This document shows, one piece after another, positions 1 to 8,362 of a DNA stretch of 64,000 nucleotides (the stretch's first letter is position 1; each line of letters starts with the position of its first letter). The notes below the pieces were generated by a model. The model was given only the letters and a program-made list of their open reading frames with translations. It ran no database searches and was not told the origin of the DNA. Origin of the DNA: Desulfoferrobacter suflitae (GTDB taxonomy: Bacteria > Desulfobacterota > Syntrophobacteria > Syntrophobacterales > Syntrophobacteraceae); contig NZ_JAIBKA010000009.1 in NCBI RefSeq assembly GCF_022603395.1, forward strand, positions 150,167 through 214,166, in the 5' to 3' direction. The position numbers and the translations under genes are program-made.

Positions 1-387
1 GAGCATGTTCCGTACCCTTACCCGGTCATCAAAAAACTGTACTCACTGCTGCAACCGGGCGGGTACTTTTATGTGCGAACGCCTTTCGTTTCGCCTTTCA
101 TGAAGCTGTGGGACATGTTTGATTTTGGCTATCCGGCCCATCTCCACGATCTCGGACCTGCATTTTGGAATTCCTTCGTGCGCATTTTCGCTCCCGATGC
201 AGCGTGCATTGTTTCGCAGCCGTCCATTGTGGAAACATCCTTTACAAAGAAGCCCATTAAAACGATAATTGCTGCCGCGTTAAAGCTGCCGGGACATTTG
301 GAGGCACGCGTGAGAGGCATCGGGCGGGAACCGTTGTGGCAATATGTGGGAGGATGGGAGGCCGTGTTCCGCAGGAAGCCTGTTTGA
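1..387 (+). CDS. Class I SAM methyltransferase, C-terminal part (cut by window edge)
   Basis: The frame is open from base 1, so the gene begins outside the window. The visible 128 residues contain a LLQPGGYFYVRTPF segment, which is the post-motif strand and turn of SAM-dependent methyltransferases acting on small molecules or sugars. The following residues (FDFGYPAHLHDLGPAFW) resemble methyltransferases found in sugar and lipopolysaccharide clusters. The glycine-rich SAM-binding motif lies upstream and cannot be seen. It is followed on the same strand by sugar-modifying enzymes, so a role in modifying a surface glycan is likely, but the substrate is unknown. Confidence 0.6.
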   Translation, partial: EHVPYPYPVIKKLYSLLQPGGYFYVRTPFVSPFMKLWDMFDFGYPAHLHDLGPAFWNSFVRIFAPDAACIVSQPSIVETSFTKKPIKTIIAAALKLPGHLEARVRGIGREPLWQYVGGWEAVFRRKPV

Positions 388-457
388 GAGGGCAGAGGGC
401 GGCAGCGAACCGATGACGGCGCAGGCAGCAAAGGTTGTGTGAGGAAAGGGAAGGATT

Positions 458-1489
458 TTGCGAACTATTCTGGTGACCGGCGGAGCCGGTTTTGTGGGCA
501 GCAATTTTGTGCGATACTGGTACGATCATCATCCCGATGATCTGATCATTGTGCTCGATACGCTCACCTATGCCGGAAGGCTCAGGAATATCCCCCAGCG
601 AATTCACCAGGACCACAAACGATTCGAGTTTTTCATGGGCAGTGTCACGTCCATCGAAATGGTCAACTCGTTGGTGCAGAAGGCTGACATTGTGGTCCAT
701 TTCGCTGCGGAAACACACGTCACCCGTTCTATCCTGGAAAGTCGAAAATTTTTCGAAACGGATATTCTCGGCACCCACACCGTTGCCAATGCGGTCCTCA
801 AGTTCATGGATTCCCTGGAGCGCTTCGTGCACATTTCCACCTCGGAAGTTTACGGCTCGGCGCTGAAGGAACCGATGGATGAGGAGCATCCGCTCAATCC
901 CTGCAGCCCGTATGCGTCCGCCAAATGCGGTGCCGATCGCCTGGTTCACTCGTATTTCCTCACCTACGGGATTCCTGCGGTCATACTGCGGCCTTTCAAC
1001 CAGTATGGACCGCGCCAGCATCTGGAAAAGGTGGTGCCGCGCTTTATCACCTCGGCCATCAACAACGAGCCTCTGACCATCCATGGGGATGGTTCGGCCA
1101 GGAGGGACTGGCTCTATGTGGAAGATACCTGCAGGCGTATAGAGGCGGCGATCGAAGCGCCCCTCGACAGGGTTCTCGGGGAAGCCATCAACATTGGGTC
1201 GGGAGAAGCCCTCAGTGTGTTAAAGATTGCCCGCATGATCCTTAAAGAGATGGGTAAGCCCGAGGACATGATCGTTCATTTGAGCGACCGGCCGGGGCAG
1301 GTGAGCTACCACATATCTTCCACCGATAAGGCGCAACGGTTGCTGGGTATCCTGCCGGGGCGGCCGTTTCGGGAGGGTTTGCAGCAGACCATCGAATGGT
1401 ATGTGAACCATCGTGACTGGTGGCGCGAGATCGAATGGATGAAGCATGTTAAAATCCTGACCAGGACAGGGCAAAAGGAAATGCATTAG
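458..1489 (+). CDS. NAD-dependent sugar-nucleotide epimerase/4,6-dehydratase (extended SDR)
   Basis: A 343-residue extended short-chain dehydrogenase. The Rossmann motif GGAGFVG is at residues 8-14, HFAAETHVTRS at 81-91 matches the HFAAESHVDRS signature of dTDP-glucose 4,6-dehydratases, STSEVYG is at 127-133 and the catalytic YxxxK is Y152-K156. The C-terminal DRPGQ and FREGLQQTIEWY segments also match RfbB-type enzymes. The start is a TTG preceded by a strong purine-rich ribosome site (GAGGAAAGGGAAGG). It probably makes a 4-keto-6-deoxy sugar nucleotide for the aminotransferase encoded just downstream. The exact nucleotide sugar cannot be read from sequence. Confidence 0.85.
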   Translation: MRTILVTGGAGFVGSNFVRYWYDHHPDDLIIVLDTLTYAGRLRNIPQRIHQDHKRFEFFMGSVTSIEMVNSLVQKADIVVHFAAETHVTRSILESRKFFETDILGTHTVANAVLKFMDSLERFVHISTSEVYGSALKEPMDEEHPLNPCSPYASAKCGADRLVHSYFLTYGIPAVILRPFNQYGPRQHLEKVVPRFITSAINNEPLTIHGDGSARRDWLYVEDTCRRIEAAIEAPLDRVLGEAINIGSGEALSVLKIARMILKEMGKPEDMIVHLSDRPGQVSYHISSTDKAQRLLGILPGRPFREGLQQTIEWYVNHRDWWREIEWMKHVKILTRTGQKEMH

Positions 1490-1546
1490 CGCCGTTTATG
1501 ACGTGAAGGGAGGCGGGCGGGCCTGCCCTCCGGGTGGGAAGCCGCA

Positions 1547-2692
1547 TTGACTGGAGAAGATGAATTGAAGGTTGAATTCTACCGACATGCGCTGGGGGAA
1601 GAGGAAAAAAAGAGCGTCGTAGAATGTCTGGGGGGGTTGTTCCTCACCAGCGGAGCGTACGTTTCTGAATTCGAAGGGCGCTTTGCAGACTACTTTGGAC
1701 CCTCTCGCTGGTGCATTGCGCTCAATTCCTGCACGGCCGCTCTGCATCTGTCTCTTCTGGCGTTGAACATAGGCCGCGGTGATGAAGTCATAACCACCCC
1801 CATGACCTTCATCGCTACGGCCACCGCCATTTTGCACACCGGGGCCAGGCCCGTCTTTGTCGATGTCGAGCCCGCTACGGGCCTGATGGACTGCAATCGC
1901 GTGGAGAAGGCCGTCACTCCGTCCACCAGGGCCATATTGCCGGTTCATCTGTATGGCAGCATGTGCGACATGCTCCGCTTGCGGGAGATTGCCGACCGCT
2001 ATGGGCTGAAGATGGTGGAAGACAGTGCCCATTGCATCGAGGGGGCGCGCGACGGTGTTCGTCCCGGCCAGTTATCGGATGCCGCCTGCTTCAGTTTTTA
2101 CGCGACAAAGAACCTCACCTGCGGGGAAGGGGGCGCCGTCGTCACAGGCAATCAGGAGCTGGCCGATCGGATCAGGCTCCTGAGGCAGCACGGCATGTCC
2201 AGAGAGGCGGCAGATCGCTACCATGGAAGCTATCGCCACTGGGACATGCTCGAGTGCGGCTGGAAGTACAATATGGACAACATCCACGCGTCCATCCTGC
2301 TCCCGCAACTGCACAAAGTGGATACCCTGTGGGCAGAGCGGCAGCGGCTCTACCGCCTGTACGCGGAGGCCTTGAGCGATGTGCCGGGAGTTCGGCTGCC
2401 TGCAATCCCGCAGGGATCAAAGAGCGCGCACCATCTGTTCACCGTCCTGCTGGAAGATGCCGACCGAGACTTGGTGCTGCACGCGCTGTCGCGACAGGAG
2501 ATCGGGGTGGCGGTCAATTATCGGGCCATTCATCTGCTCACTTATCTGAGGAGCGCATTAAATCATCATCCCGGGGATTTCCCTGCCGCCGAGAAGATCG
2601 GAGACGGAACGCTAAGCCTGCCTTTCTGGGTGGGAATGACGCCCGAGCATGTGGCGGCGGTCGTTTCGGCGCTGCGCAAGTCGCTGCCGTGA
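1547..2692 (+). CDS. DegT/DnrJ/EryC1/StrS family sugar aminotransferase
   Basis: A 381-residue PLP enzyme that transfers an amino group to a keto-sugar nucleotide. The PLP lysine is K188 in FYATKNLTCGEGGA, and E158-D159-S160-A161-H162 is the usual cofactor-contact motif. Length is normal for the family. The start is a TTG 57 bp after the dehydratase stop, and the two genes look co-transcribed. A dehydratase followed by a DegT aminotransferase is the standard pair for making an amino-deoxy sugar for O-antigen or a protein glycan. Which amino sugar is made is not determined. Confidence 0.88.
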   Translation: MTGEDELKVEFYRHALGEEEKKSVVECLGGLFLTSGAYVSEFEGRFADYFGPSRWCIALNSCTAALHLSLLALNIGRGDEVITTPMTFIATATAILHTGARPVFVDVEPATGLMDCNRVEKAVTPSTRAILPVHLYGSMCDMLRLREIADRYGLKMVEDSAHCIEGARDGVRPGQLSDAACFSFYATKNLTCGEGGAVVTGNQELADRIRLLRQHGMSREAADRYHGSYRHWDMLECGWKYNMDNIHASILLPQLHKVDTLWAERQRLYRLYAEALSDVPGVRLPAIPQGSKSAHHLFTVLLEDADRDLVLHALSRQEIGVAVNYRAIHLLTYLRSALNHHPGDFPAAEKIGDGTLSLPFWVGMTPEHVAAVVSALRKSLP

Positions 2693-2798
2693 GTGCCTCG
2701 TGCGGCAATGGGAGATTCCTCTCCCCCTTGAGCTGCCGGTTACCTGCGCGTGACCCCGCGGCACTCAGTACCGTGCCCCACAATTAAGCGGCCGAATT

Positions 2799-2876
2799 CC
2801 GTAGGTTGGGTAGACTCACCCGCTGCGCGTGACGCAACCCCACATGGGCTGGGCGGGCTCATGGAGCCGTTGGGTT
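2799..2876. repeat. Dispersed GTAGGTTGGG-family palindromic repeat
   Basis: The segment carries CGTAGGTTGGG, a core GCTGCGCGTGACG, then CCGTTGGGTTTCGG. The same words recur at about 4084, 8299, 12571, 19986, 29796, 38240, 41530 and 43485. The neighbouring word AAGCGGCCGAATTCCG at about 2787 recurs at about 35191. It lies between the convergent ends of the aminotransferase and ahbD genes, where its hairpins could help end both transcripts. Confidence 0.7.
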
Positions 2877-2920
2877 TCGGACAAGAGCCTGGCCTGCTGC
2901 TGCCCGTGCTCCGAGTGATC

Positions 2921-4024
2921 TCATTTTGTGTCACTCGCTGAGCTTCCCGGCTGAAACAGGCACAAAGGCTCGGGGGCCAGATAATTGCCGGTGGCTTCAT
3001 AGGCGCGCGCCCGGCAGCCCCCGCATACCGTTATGTACCGGCAGCGGCCGCATTTGCCCTGGTACTTTTTGAAATCGCGCAAGTCTTTGAAGATGGCAGA
3101 TTCTTCCCAAATTTCCTGAAACGGCTGTTGCCTTATGTTGCCGCAGTCGAGCTCCAGGTAACCACACGGTTGCACGCGGCCCACATGCGACACGAAAGCA
3201 AAGCCCACTCCGCCCAGACAGCCGCGCGTTACCGCGTCCAGCCCAAAGGTCTGGAAATTGACTTTTTTCCCCTCGGCTTTGGCCCGCTGCCGCAGGATGC
3301 GATAATAGTGCGGCGCGCAGGTTGCCTTGAGCTGCAAAGGAACCCGCTCCTTTTGCTCATAGAACCAGTGCAGGGCCTGCTCATATTGTTCGGCGCTGAT
3401 GGACTGCTCGGCTATATCCCGTCCTCTACCCATGGGGACCAGCAAAAAAATGTGATGCGCTACGGCCCCCAGGGAAATCGCCAATTGCTGGATAGCTTTA
3501 AGCTCATGCAGGTTCTGGTGGGTAATGGTGGTGTTGATTTGGAAATCCAGGCCGGCCTGGCGTGCCTGGGAAATGCCTCGCAAAGCCGCTTCGAAGGCGC
3601 CTTTGACCTGGCGGAATGCATCGTGCGAGGCGGCGTTGGCCCCGTCGATGCTGATGCTGATGCGCTGGATACCGGAATCCAGCATTTGTCTGACGATACC
3701 CGGGGTCAGCAACGTCCCGTTGACCGCCATGGTCATGCGAAACCCCTTGAGGTTTCCGTAGGCGGCTATTTCGAAAATATCGGGGCGCAGCAACGGCTCT
3801 CCCCCCGTCAAGATGATGATAGGGCTGGCGAAAGTGGCCACGTCGTCCAGGAAGCGCAAACCTTCAGCCGTGGTGAGCTCATTGTCATAAGGACGATCCT
3901 GCGCCGCGGCACGGCAGTGCACGCAGGCGAGGTTACAGCTCCTGGTCACCTCCCAGGCGATGAGGCGCAAGTTGCCCGGGCGGGTCTCAGCGCCGCCCGG
4001 GTGTGGTGCTGGATGGGAATTCAC
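2921..4024 (-). CDS. ahbD: Heme b synthase AhbD (radical SAM/SPASM)
   Basis: AhbD is known to decarboxylate the two propionates of Fe-coproporphyrin III to vinyl groups, giving heme b, the last step of the siroheme-dependent pathway. The 367-residue protein begins its core with RLIAWEVTRSCNLACVHC, placing the radical SAM cluster on C30, C34 and C37. A GGEP SAM-binding motif follows. The C-terminal SPASM region has many cysteines (GRVQPCGYLELDCGN, then CGRCRYITVCGGCRA) for auxiliary clusters. It is the last gene of a minus-strand operon after ahbC and hemB, which supports the assignment over other SPASM enzymes. The gap to hemB is 129 bp and holds a dispersed repeat. Confidence 0.88.
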   Translation of the reverse strand: MNSHPAPHPGGAETRPGNLRLIAWEVTRSCNLACVHCRAAAQDRPYDNELTTAEGLRFLDDVATFASPIIILTGGEPLLRPDIFEIAAYGNLKGFRMTMAVNGTLLTPGIVRQMLDSGIQRISISIDGANAASHDAFRQVKGAFEAALRGISQARQAGLDFQINTTITHQNLHELKAIQQLAISLGAVAHHIFLLVPMGRGRDIAEQSISAEQYEQALHWFYEQKERVPLQLKATCAPHYYRILRQRAKAEGKKVNFQTFGLDAVTRGCLGGVGFAFVSHVGRVQPCGYLELDCGNIRQQPFQEIWEESAIFKDLRDFKKYQGKCGRCRYITVCGGCRARAYEATGNYLAPEPLCLFQPGSSASDTK

Positions 4025-4083
4025 GTGGGGTATTTTCCTCTGTTGCTGCGCACTCTAAGAGCGCATGGAGCAGTTTGAATTGA

Positions 4084-4112
4084 GCCACGCGGTACGCGTG
4101 ACTCTACCCAAC
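4084..4112. repeat. Short GTAGGTTGGG-family repeat in the hemB-ahbD gap
   Basis: Contains CACGCGGTACGCGTGACTC followed by TACCCAAC, the same palindromic core and tail as the other family members. It sits inside the presumed operon between hemB and ahbD and might process or attenuate the transcript; that role is inference. Confidence 0.55.
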
Positions 4113-4153
4113 AATTCTACAAAATTTGGTCACTTAAGTTCTGTACAGCTGGG

Positions 4154-5128
4154 CTAAGATTGCAGCAGCCTGGCAGCGTCCTTGGCGAAATACGTCAGGA
4201 TCAGGTCGGCTCCAGCCCGGCGAATGGCAATCAACGTCTCCATCATGACCCGTTTTTCATCCAGCCATCCCTGAGCCGCCGCCGCTTTGATCATGGCGTA
4301 CTCGCCGCTCACGTTATAAGCGGCAACCGGCCAGTCATATTGCTCCTTTACCCGCCGGATGATATCCAGATATGCCAGTGCCGGTTTCACCATTACGATG
4401 TCGGCACCCTCGTCAATATCCAGGCCTACTTCGCGCAGAGCTTCCGAGGCATTGGCCATGTCCATCTGGTAGGAGCGACGATCGCCGAATTGGGGTGCAG
4501 AATCCGCCGCCTCCCGAAACGGGCCGTAAAAGGCCGAACAATACTTGGCGGCGTAAGCGAGGATGCCGATATGTTCGAAACCGCTTTCATCCAGAGACTG
4601 GCGAATCGCGCCCACTCTTCCGTCCATCATGTCCGAGGGGGCCACCATGTCCGCCCCGGCACGCGCGTGGGACAGGGCCACCTTGGCCAGAATGTCCAAG
4701 GTGGCGTCGTTGTCGACCTGTTGTTCCTTGAGTATGCCGCAGTGGCCGTGGCTGGTGTATTCACACAGGCAAACGTCGGTGATCACCACCAGTTCCGGGT
4801 ACTTGTCTTTTATGGTGCGAATCGCTTCCTGCACAATGCCGTTTTGCGAATAGGCCTCGCTTCCGCGTTCATCCTTTTCCTGCGGCAGCCCGAATAGAAT
4901 CACGGCCGGAATGTTCAAGGCCACCACTTCTTTCATTTCTTCCATGAGCAGGTCGATGGAAAACTGGAAGACCTGGGGCATGGACTTGATGGGGTTTTTG
5001 ACCTCTTCCCCAGGCATGACAAACAGAGGATAGATGAGCTGGCTGATGTCGAGAGTGGTTTCGCGAATCATGCGCCGCAGATTCTCCGTCCGTCGCAACC
5101 TCCGTGGCCGATAAACCGGATAGTGCAT
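4154..5128 (-). CDS. hemB: Porphobilinogen synthase (delta-aminolevulinate dehydratase)
   Basis: HemB condenses two 5-aminolevulinate molecules into porphobilinogen in the cytoplasm. The 324-residue protein has the usual length. The two Schiff-base lysines are K195 (in [14 protein letters not shown]) and K248 (in [14 protein letters not shown]). Cysteines C120, C122 and C130 in [11 protein letters not shown] form the catalytic zinc site, so this is a zinc-type enzyme. It lies 18 bp after ahbC and before ahbD, so early and late heme steps are encoded together. The siroheme decarboxylase genes ahbA and ahbB are not in the window. Confidence 0.96.
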   Translation of the reverse strand: MHYPVYRPRRLRRTENLRRMIRETTLDISQLIYPLFVMPGEEVKNPIKSMPQVFQFSIDLLMEEMKEVVALNIPAVILFGLPQEKDERGSEAYSQNGIVQEAIRTIKDKYPELVVITDVCLCEYTSHGHCGILKEQQVDNDATLDILAKVALSHARAGADMVAPSDMMDGRVGAIRQSLDESGFEHIGILAYAAKYCSAFYGPFREAADSAPQFGDRRSYQMDMANASEALREVGLDIDEGADIVMVKPALAYLDIIRRVKEQYDWPVAAYNVSGEYAMIKAAAAQGWLDEKRVMMETLIAIRRAGADLILTYFAKDAARLLQS

Positions 5129-5146
5129 CTGGTGTTGCCTCCTCTG

Positions 5147-6346
5147 CTAAAGCTTTTCCGTCGTCTGTCGGCAAATTTCTTCATCCGTCAGGTAGCAGGC
5201 GGGGTCCGGGGCCCAAAGATTCCCCGTAGCCGCTTCCGCGCGCACCCGAAAATTGCCGGCACAGATGTCCAGCCAGCTGCAGCCGGCACATCTTCCCTTC
5301 ACATAGCGTTTCTTATCCTTGAGCTGCTTCATCAGGGGGTTGGACAGGTCCGTCCAAATCCGGCTGAACGGCCGCTGCCGAACGTTACCGAAGGAATAGT
5401 GGCGCCAGAACTGGTCGGCATGCACTTCTCCATCCCAGCTGATGCACCCGATACCGCGCCCGGAACTGTTGCCCTCGTTCATTTTGAGAAGTTGCAGCAC
5501 GTCCGCCGCCCGCGGCGAACCTTCGCGCAGCAGGCGCAGGTACACATAGGGACCGTCGGCATGGTTATCAACGGTGAGCACTTCCTTGGCTTTTCCGCGA
5601 CCATTCAGATCATGCGTTCTGTTTATGATGAGATCAACTGCAGCGCGGGTGCCTTCATGGGTGAGGTCCTCCTGCATGAGCTTGCTCCCCCTCCCGGCAT
5701 AAACCAGGTGATAGAAGCATACCCGCGGGATGTCCTGTGCTTCCAGCAAGTCGAAGATGGCCGGTATTTCTCCAGCGTTGAGGCGGTTGATGGTGAAGCG
5801 CAGGCCCACTTTGATGCCCGCTGCGCGGCATGCCTGGATGCCTTCCAGCGCTTTGCCGAAGGCTCCCTTGACTCCCCTGAAGCGGTCGTTCACCTCCTCC
5901 ATTCCATCCAGGCTGATTCCCACATAGGAAAGCCCGATGGCTTTGAGCTGCCGCGCGATGGCAGGTGTGATCAACGTCCCGTTAGTGGAAATGACCGCGC
6001 GCATCCCCTTGCTGACGGCATACCCGGCGAGCTCCATGAGGTCCGGTCGCATGAGGGGTTCACCGCCGGAAAACAGCACTACGGGCGAGCCGAAATCGGC
6101 CAGATCGTCTAATACCTTCAATCCCTCCCGGGTAGACAGTTCGTCGGGAAACGCCTGGTTGCGGGCATGCGCATAGCAATGCATGCACTTGAGGTTGCAG
6201 CGCCTGGTGATGTTCCAAACCACCACGGGCTTTTTGTCGGCCGAGAATTGCAGCAAATGTGAAGGCAGGCAACCGCTCCGCCGTCCGTAACGCAATGCGT
6301 CGGACGGCTCCACGGTGCCGCAATAAAGTTTTGAGATGCCTATCAT
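5147..6346 (-). CDS. ahbC: 12,18-didecarboxysiroheme deacetylase AhbC (radical SAM/SPASM)
   Basis: AhbC removes the acetate side chains of 12,18-didecarboxysiroheme to form Fe-coproporphyrin III. The N-terminus (MIGISKLYCGTVEPSDALRY) and LPSHLLQF are hallmark AhbC segments as I remember the family. The radical SAM cysteines are C50, C54 and C57 in NITRRCNLKCMHCYAH, and a GGEP motif follows. The SPASM part carries CISWDGEVHADQF and CAGCSWLDICAGNFRVRA. At 399 residues it has normal length. It starts 19 bp after the ClpX-like gene and precedes hemB by 18 bp, so the operon is compact. Confidence 0.9.
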   Translation of the reverse strand: MIGISKLYCGTVEPSDALRYGRRSGCLPSHLLQFSADKKPVVVWNITRRCNLKCMHCYAHARNQAFPDELSTREGLKVLDDLADFGSPVVLFSGGEPLMRPDLMELAGYAVSKGMRAVISTNGTLITPAIARQLKAIGLSYVGISLDGMEEVNDRFRGVKGAFGKALEGIQACRAAGIKVGLRFTINRLNAGEIPAIFDLLEAQDIPRVCFYHLVYAGRGSKLMQEDLTHEGTRAAVDLIINRTHDLNGRGKAKEVLTVDNHADGPYVYLRLLREGSPRAADVLQLLKMNEGNSSGRGIGCISWDGEVHADQFWRHYSFGNVRQRPFSRIWTDLSNPLMKQLKDKKRYVKGRCAGCSWLDICAGNFRVRAEAATGNLWAPDPACYLTDEEICRQTTEKL

Positions 6347-6365
6347 CTTGGGGCTTCTTCCTTGG

Positions 6366-8138
6366 TCAGTCTGATGGGTTGGTTTCCGGGGGATTGTCCG
6401 GCTTGTAGTGATAGCTCTCTCTGATCAGCTCTTCCAGATAGATGTCCGGCTGGGCAACGGATTTTCTCGGAAGGGTGAACTCAATTTGTCCGCTGCGATC
6501 GGCAATCAGCTTAAACCCGTAGTCGTAATCGCGCGAGACTTTCTTGCACACCGCCGAGGCGGTTATGTCGTTGTGCAACGACCTGGCAATGATTTCGTTG
6601 GTTGCGTCCTCATCGAAATGAATCTTAAAGCCGTGCCGATCATAAAATCCGGCTTCAAACAACCTGATTTGATTGTGCAGCGCCAAAATATCGTTGCACA
6701 GATCATCAATGGGAATTGCGCAATTCATGTGGCGATTGATCATGAGCTCCAGGCGTTCCCGGTTGAAAACCAAAGGATAGTTGTCGATCAAATATTTCTT
6801 GTCCCTCATGATCTCGGTATGAATCAGATTTCTTTCCGCCCGGACTATGCTCTCATAAGCGGCCTGCCGTTGGGGATCGTTGGGATTCGCCAGAATGCGG
6901 GCAAGCTCGTCTTGGGGCGCCCTGACCAGGTCGCTGGTCACCACGAGAAAGAGGACGCTGGTCGAGGGGAGGGTTTTCTCGAACGGCAGCAACACCTTCT
7001 CAATCACACTGACCAGCCCGCGCGCTCCGGTTTTTTCCTCGTACGCCATTTGAGCCAGCAGGTAGAGCGCTTCATCCTCAAATTTGATATCGATTCCGTA
7101 GCTGCGAAAGTCTTCCTTCTTGCCGAGGATGATCGGGTTGTTCGGGTTTTTCAGGATTTGGTACAAATCCTCCACTTGCAGCACCTGGAGTGTAGCAATT
7201 ACCGGCAGCCGGCCAATGAACTCGCTCTCAAAACCGTACGCTATCAGGTCTTCGGCTTTGCACTCCTGCAGGTATTGCGGGTCGATCTCTTTGCTGTAGA
7301 CTTTGGCGCCGAATCCGATGTTTTGCTTCTGGATGCGGTTCTTTATGATGGCGCCCAATTCGTTGAAGGCACCGCTCATGATGAACAGAATGTTCCTGGT
7401 ATTGACCACTCGTTTTTCTTTTTTGCCGGTCTTTCTGAAGTGTTCGATGGCCTGCAGCTGGGATATGGGATCGTGGGCAACTTTGAGGTCCACGTCGGTT
7501 TCTTCCATGGGTTTGAGTAAAGCCCTCTGAACGCCGGTGCGGGAAACGTCCGGTCCGATGAAGTGGGTCGACGAGGCAATTTTGTCGATTTCGTCAATGT
7601 AGATGATGCCATGTTCGGCGAGCTCGATATCGTCATCGGCCTGAACCACCAGTTCGCGCACCAAATCTTCTACGTCGCCCCCCACATAGCCTGTTTCACT
7701 GAATTTGGTGGCGTCGCCCTTGACAAACGGTACCCCCAGCTTCTGCGCGATCAATTTGATCAGGTAGGTTTTGCCGACTCCCGTCGGCCCGATCAGGACG
7801 ATGTTATTCTTGATGCGCCCCACCATATTTTGGCCGCCGCCTCGCTTGTTCCGGTTTTGATAGCGGATGCGGTTGTAGTGCGTGCATATCTTTGTGGCCA
7901 GAATGGCCTTGGCTTCATCCTGTTTGATCACATAATCGTGCAGATAGGCTTCGAGCTCGGTCGGCTTCAGGTCAAACTTTATCTGCTCGACGCCGGCCTT
8001 GCCCTTTGGCGGTTTGTCGTCGGACGTCATCATGGGCGACATGACCCTGATGTGGGTGCCATACTTTTTCGACAGGTAATCACTGAGCTCCTTCTCCAAT
8101 TCTTTTTGATCGGGAATTCTGTGAGATTTGTCCGACAT
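6366..8138 (-). CDS. ClpX-like AAA+ unfoldase with long C-terminal extension
   Basis: A 590-residue AAA+ protein of the ClpX/HslU class. Walker A is GPTGVGKT (117-124), the pore loop GYVG is near 150-153, Walker B is YIDEIDKI around D182-E183, and sensor 2 GARG is at 371-374. IGFGA at 274-278 corresponds to the IGF loop by which ClpX docks on ClpP. The zinc-binding N-domain of canonical ClpX is missing; a short non-cysteine N-terminus replaces it. Residues from about 405 to 590 form an extra domain I do not recognise. It is the first gene of the heme operon, 19 bp before ahbC, so it may act on a heme-pathway enzyme. That link is inference from position only. Confidence 0.85.
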   Translation of the reverse strand: MSDKSHRIPDQKELEKELSDYLSKKYGTHIRVMSPMMTSDDKPPKGKAGVEQIKFDLKPTELEAYLHDYVIKQDEAKAILATKICTHYNRIRYQNRNKRGGGQNMVGRIKNNIVLIGPTGVGKTYLIKLIAQKLGVPFVKGDATKFSETGYVGGDVEDLVRELVVQADDDIELAEHGIIYIDEIDKIASSTHFIGPDVSRTGVQRALLKPMEETDVDLKVAHDPISQLQAIEHFRKTGKKEKRVVNTRNILFIMSGAFNELGAIIKNRIQKQNIGFGAKVYSKEIDPQYLQECKAEDLIAYGFESEFIGRLPVIATLQVLQVEDLYQILKNPNNPIILGKKEDFRSYGIDIKFEDEALYLLAQMAYEEKTGARGLVSVIEKVLLPFEKTLPSTSVLFLVVTSDLVRAPQDELARILANPNDPQRQAAYESIVRAERNLIHTEIMRDKKYLIDNYPLVFNRERLELMINRHMNCAIPIDDLCNDILALHNQIRLFEAGFYDRHGFKIHFDEDATNEIIARSLHNDITASAVCKKVSRDYDYGFKLIADRSGQIEFTLPRKSVAQPDIYLEELIRESYHYKPDNPPETNPSD

Positions 8139-8298
8139 CTACGATTTCCTTGCTGGCGTACGTCATTCAAATAATTGTTTCCAAGTCTTAAGCGTTCTGC
8201 TAACTATAAACGCTTTATTTGGCCTTTTCAACCAGCGCGGGTGGGGGCGGCAATACTCATTGCATACTGTGCAAGAAAATGATTTTGGCTTGCAAGCA

Positions 8299-8324
8299 GG
8301 CTGGGTTGAGGTACGAAACCCAGC
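8299..8324. repeat. GTAGGTTGGG-family hairpin in the divergent ClpX-like/leuS promoter region
   Basis: CTGGGTT(GAGGTACG)AAACCCAG forms a short hairpin matching repeat copies at 38370-38400 and 43485-43556. It lies in the 224-bp divergent intergenic region, 39 bp before the leuS start, inside the probable leuS leader. Confidence 0.6.
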
Positions 8325-8362
8325 AAAATGGACGATGGATGCCCAGATTAAGAAGGTGATTC

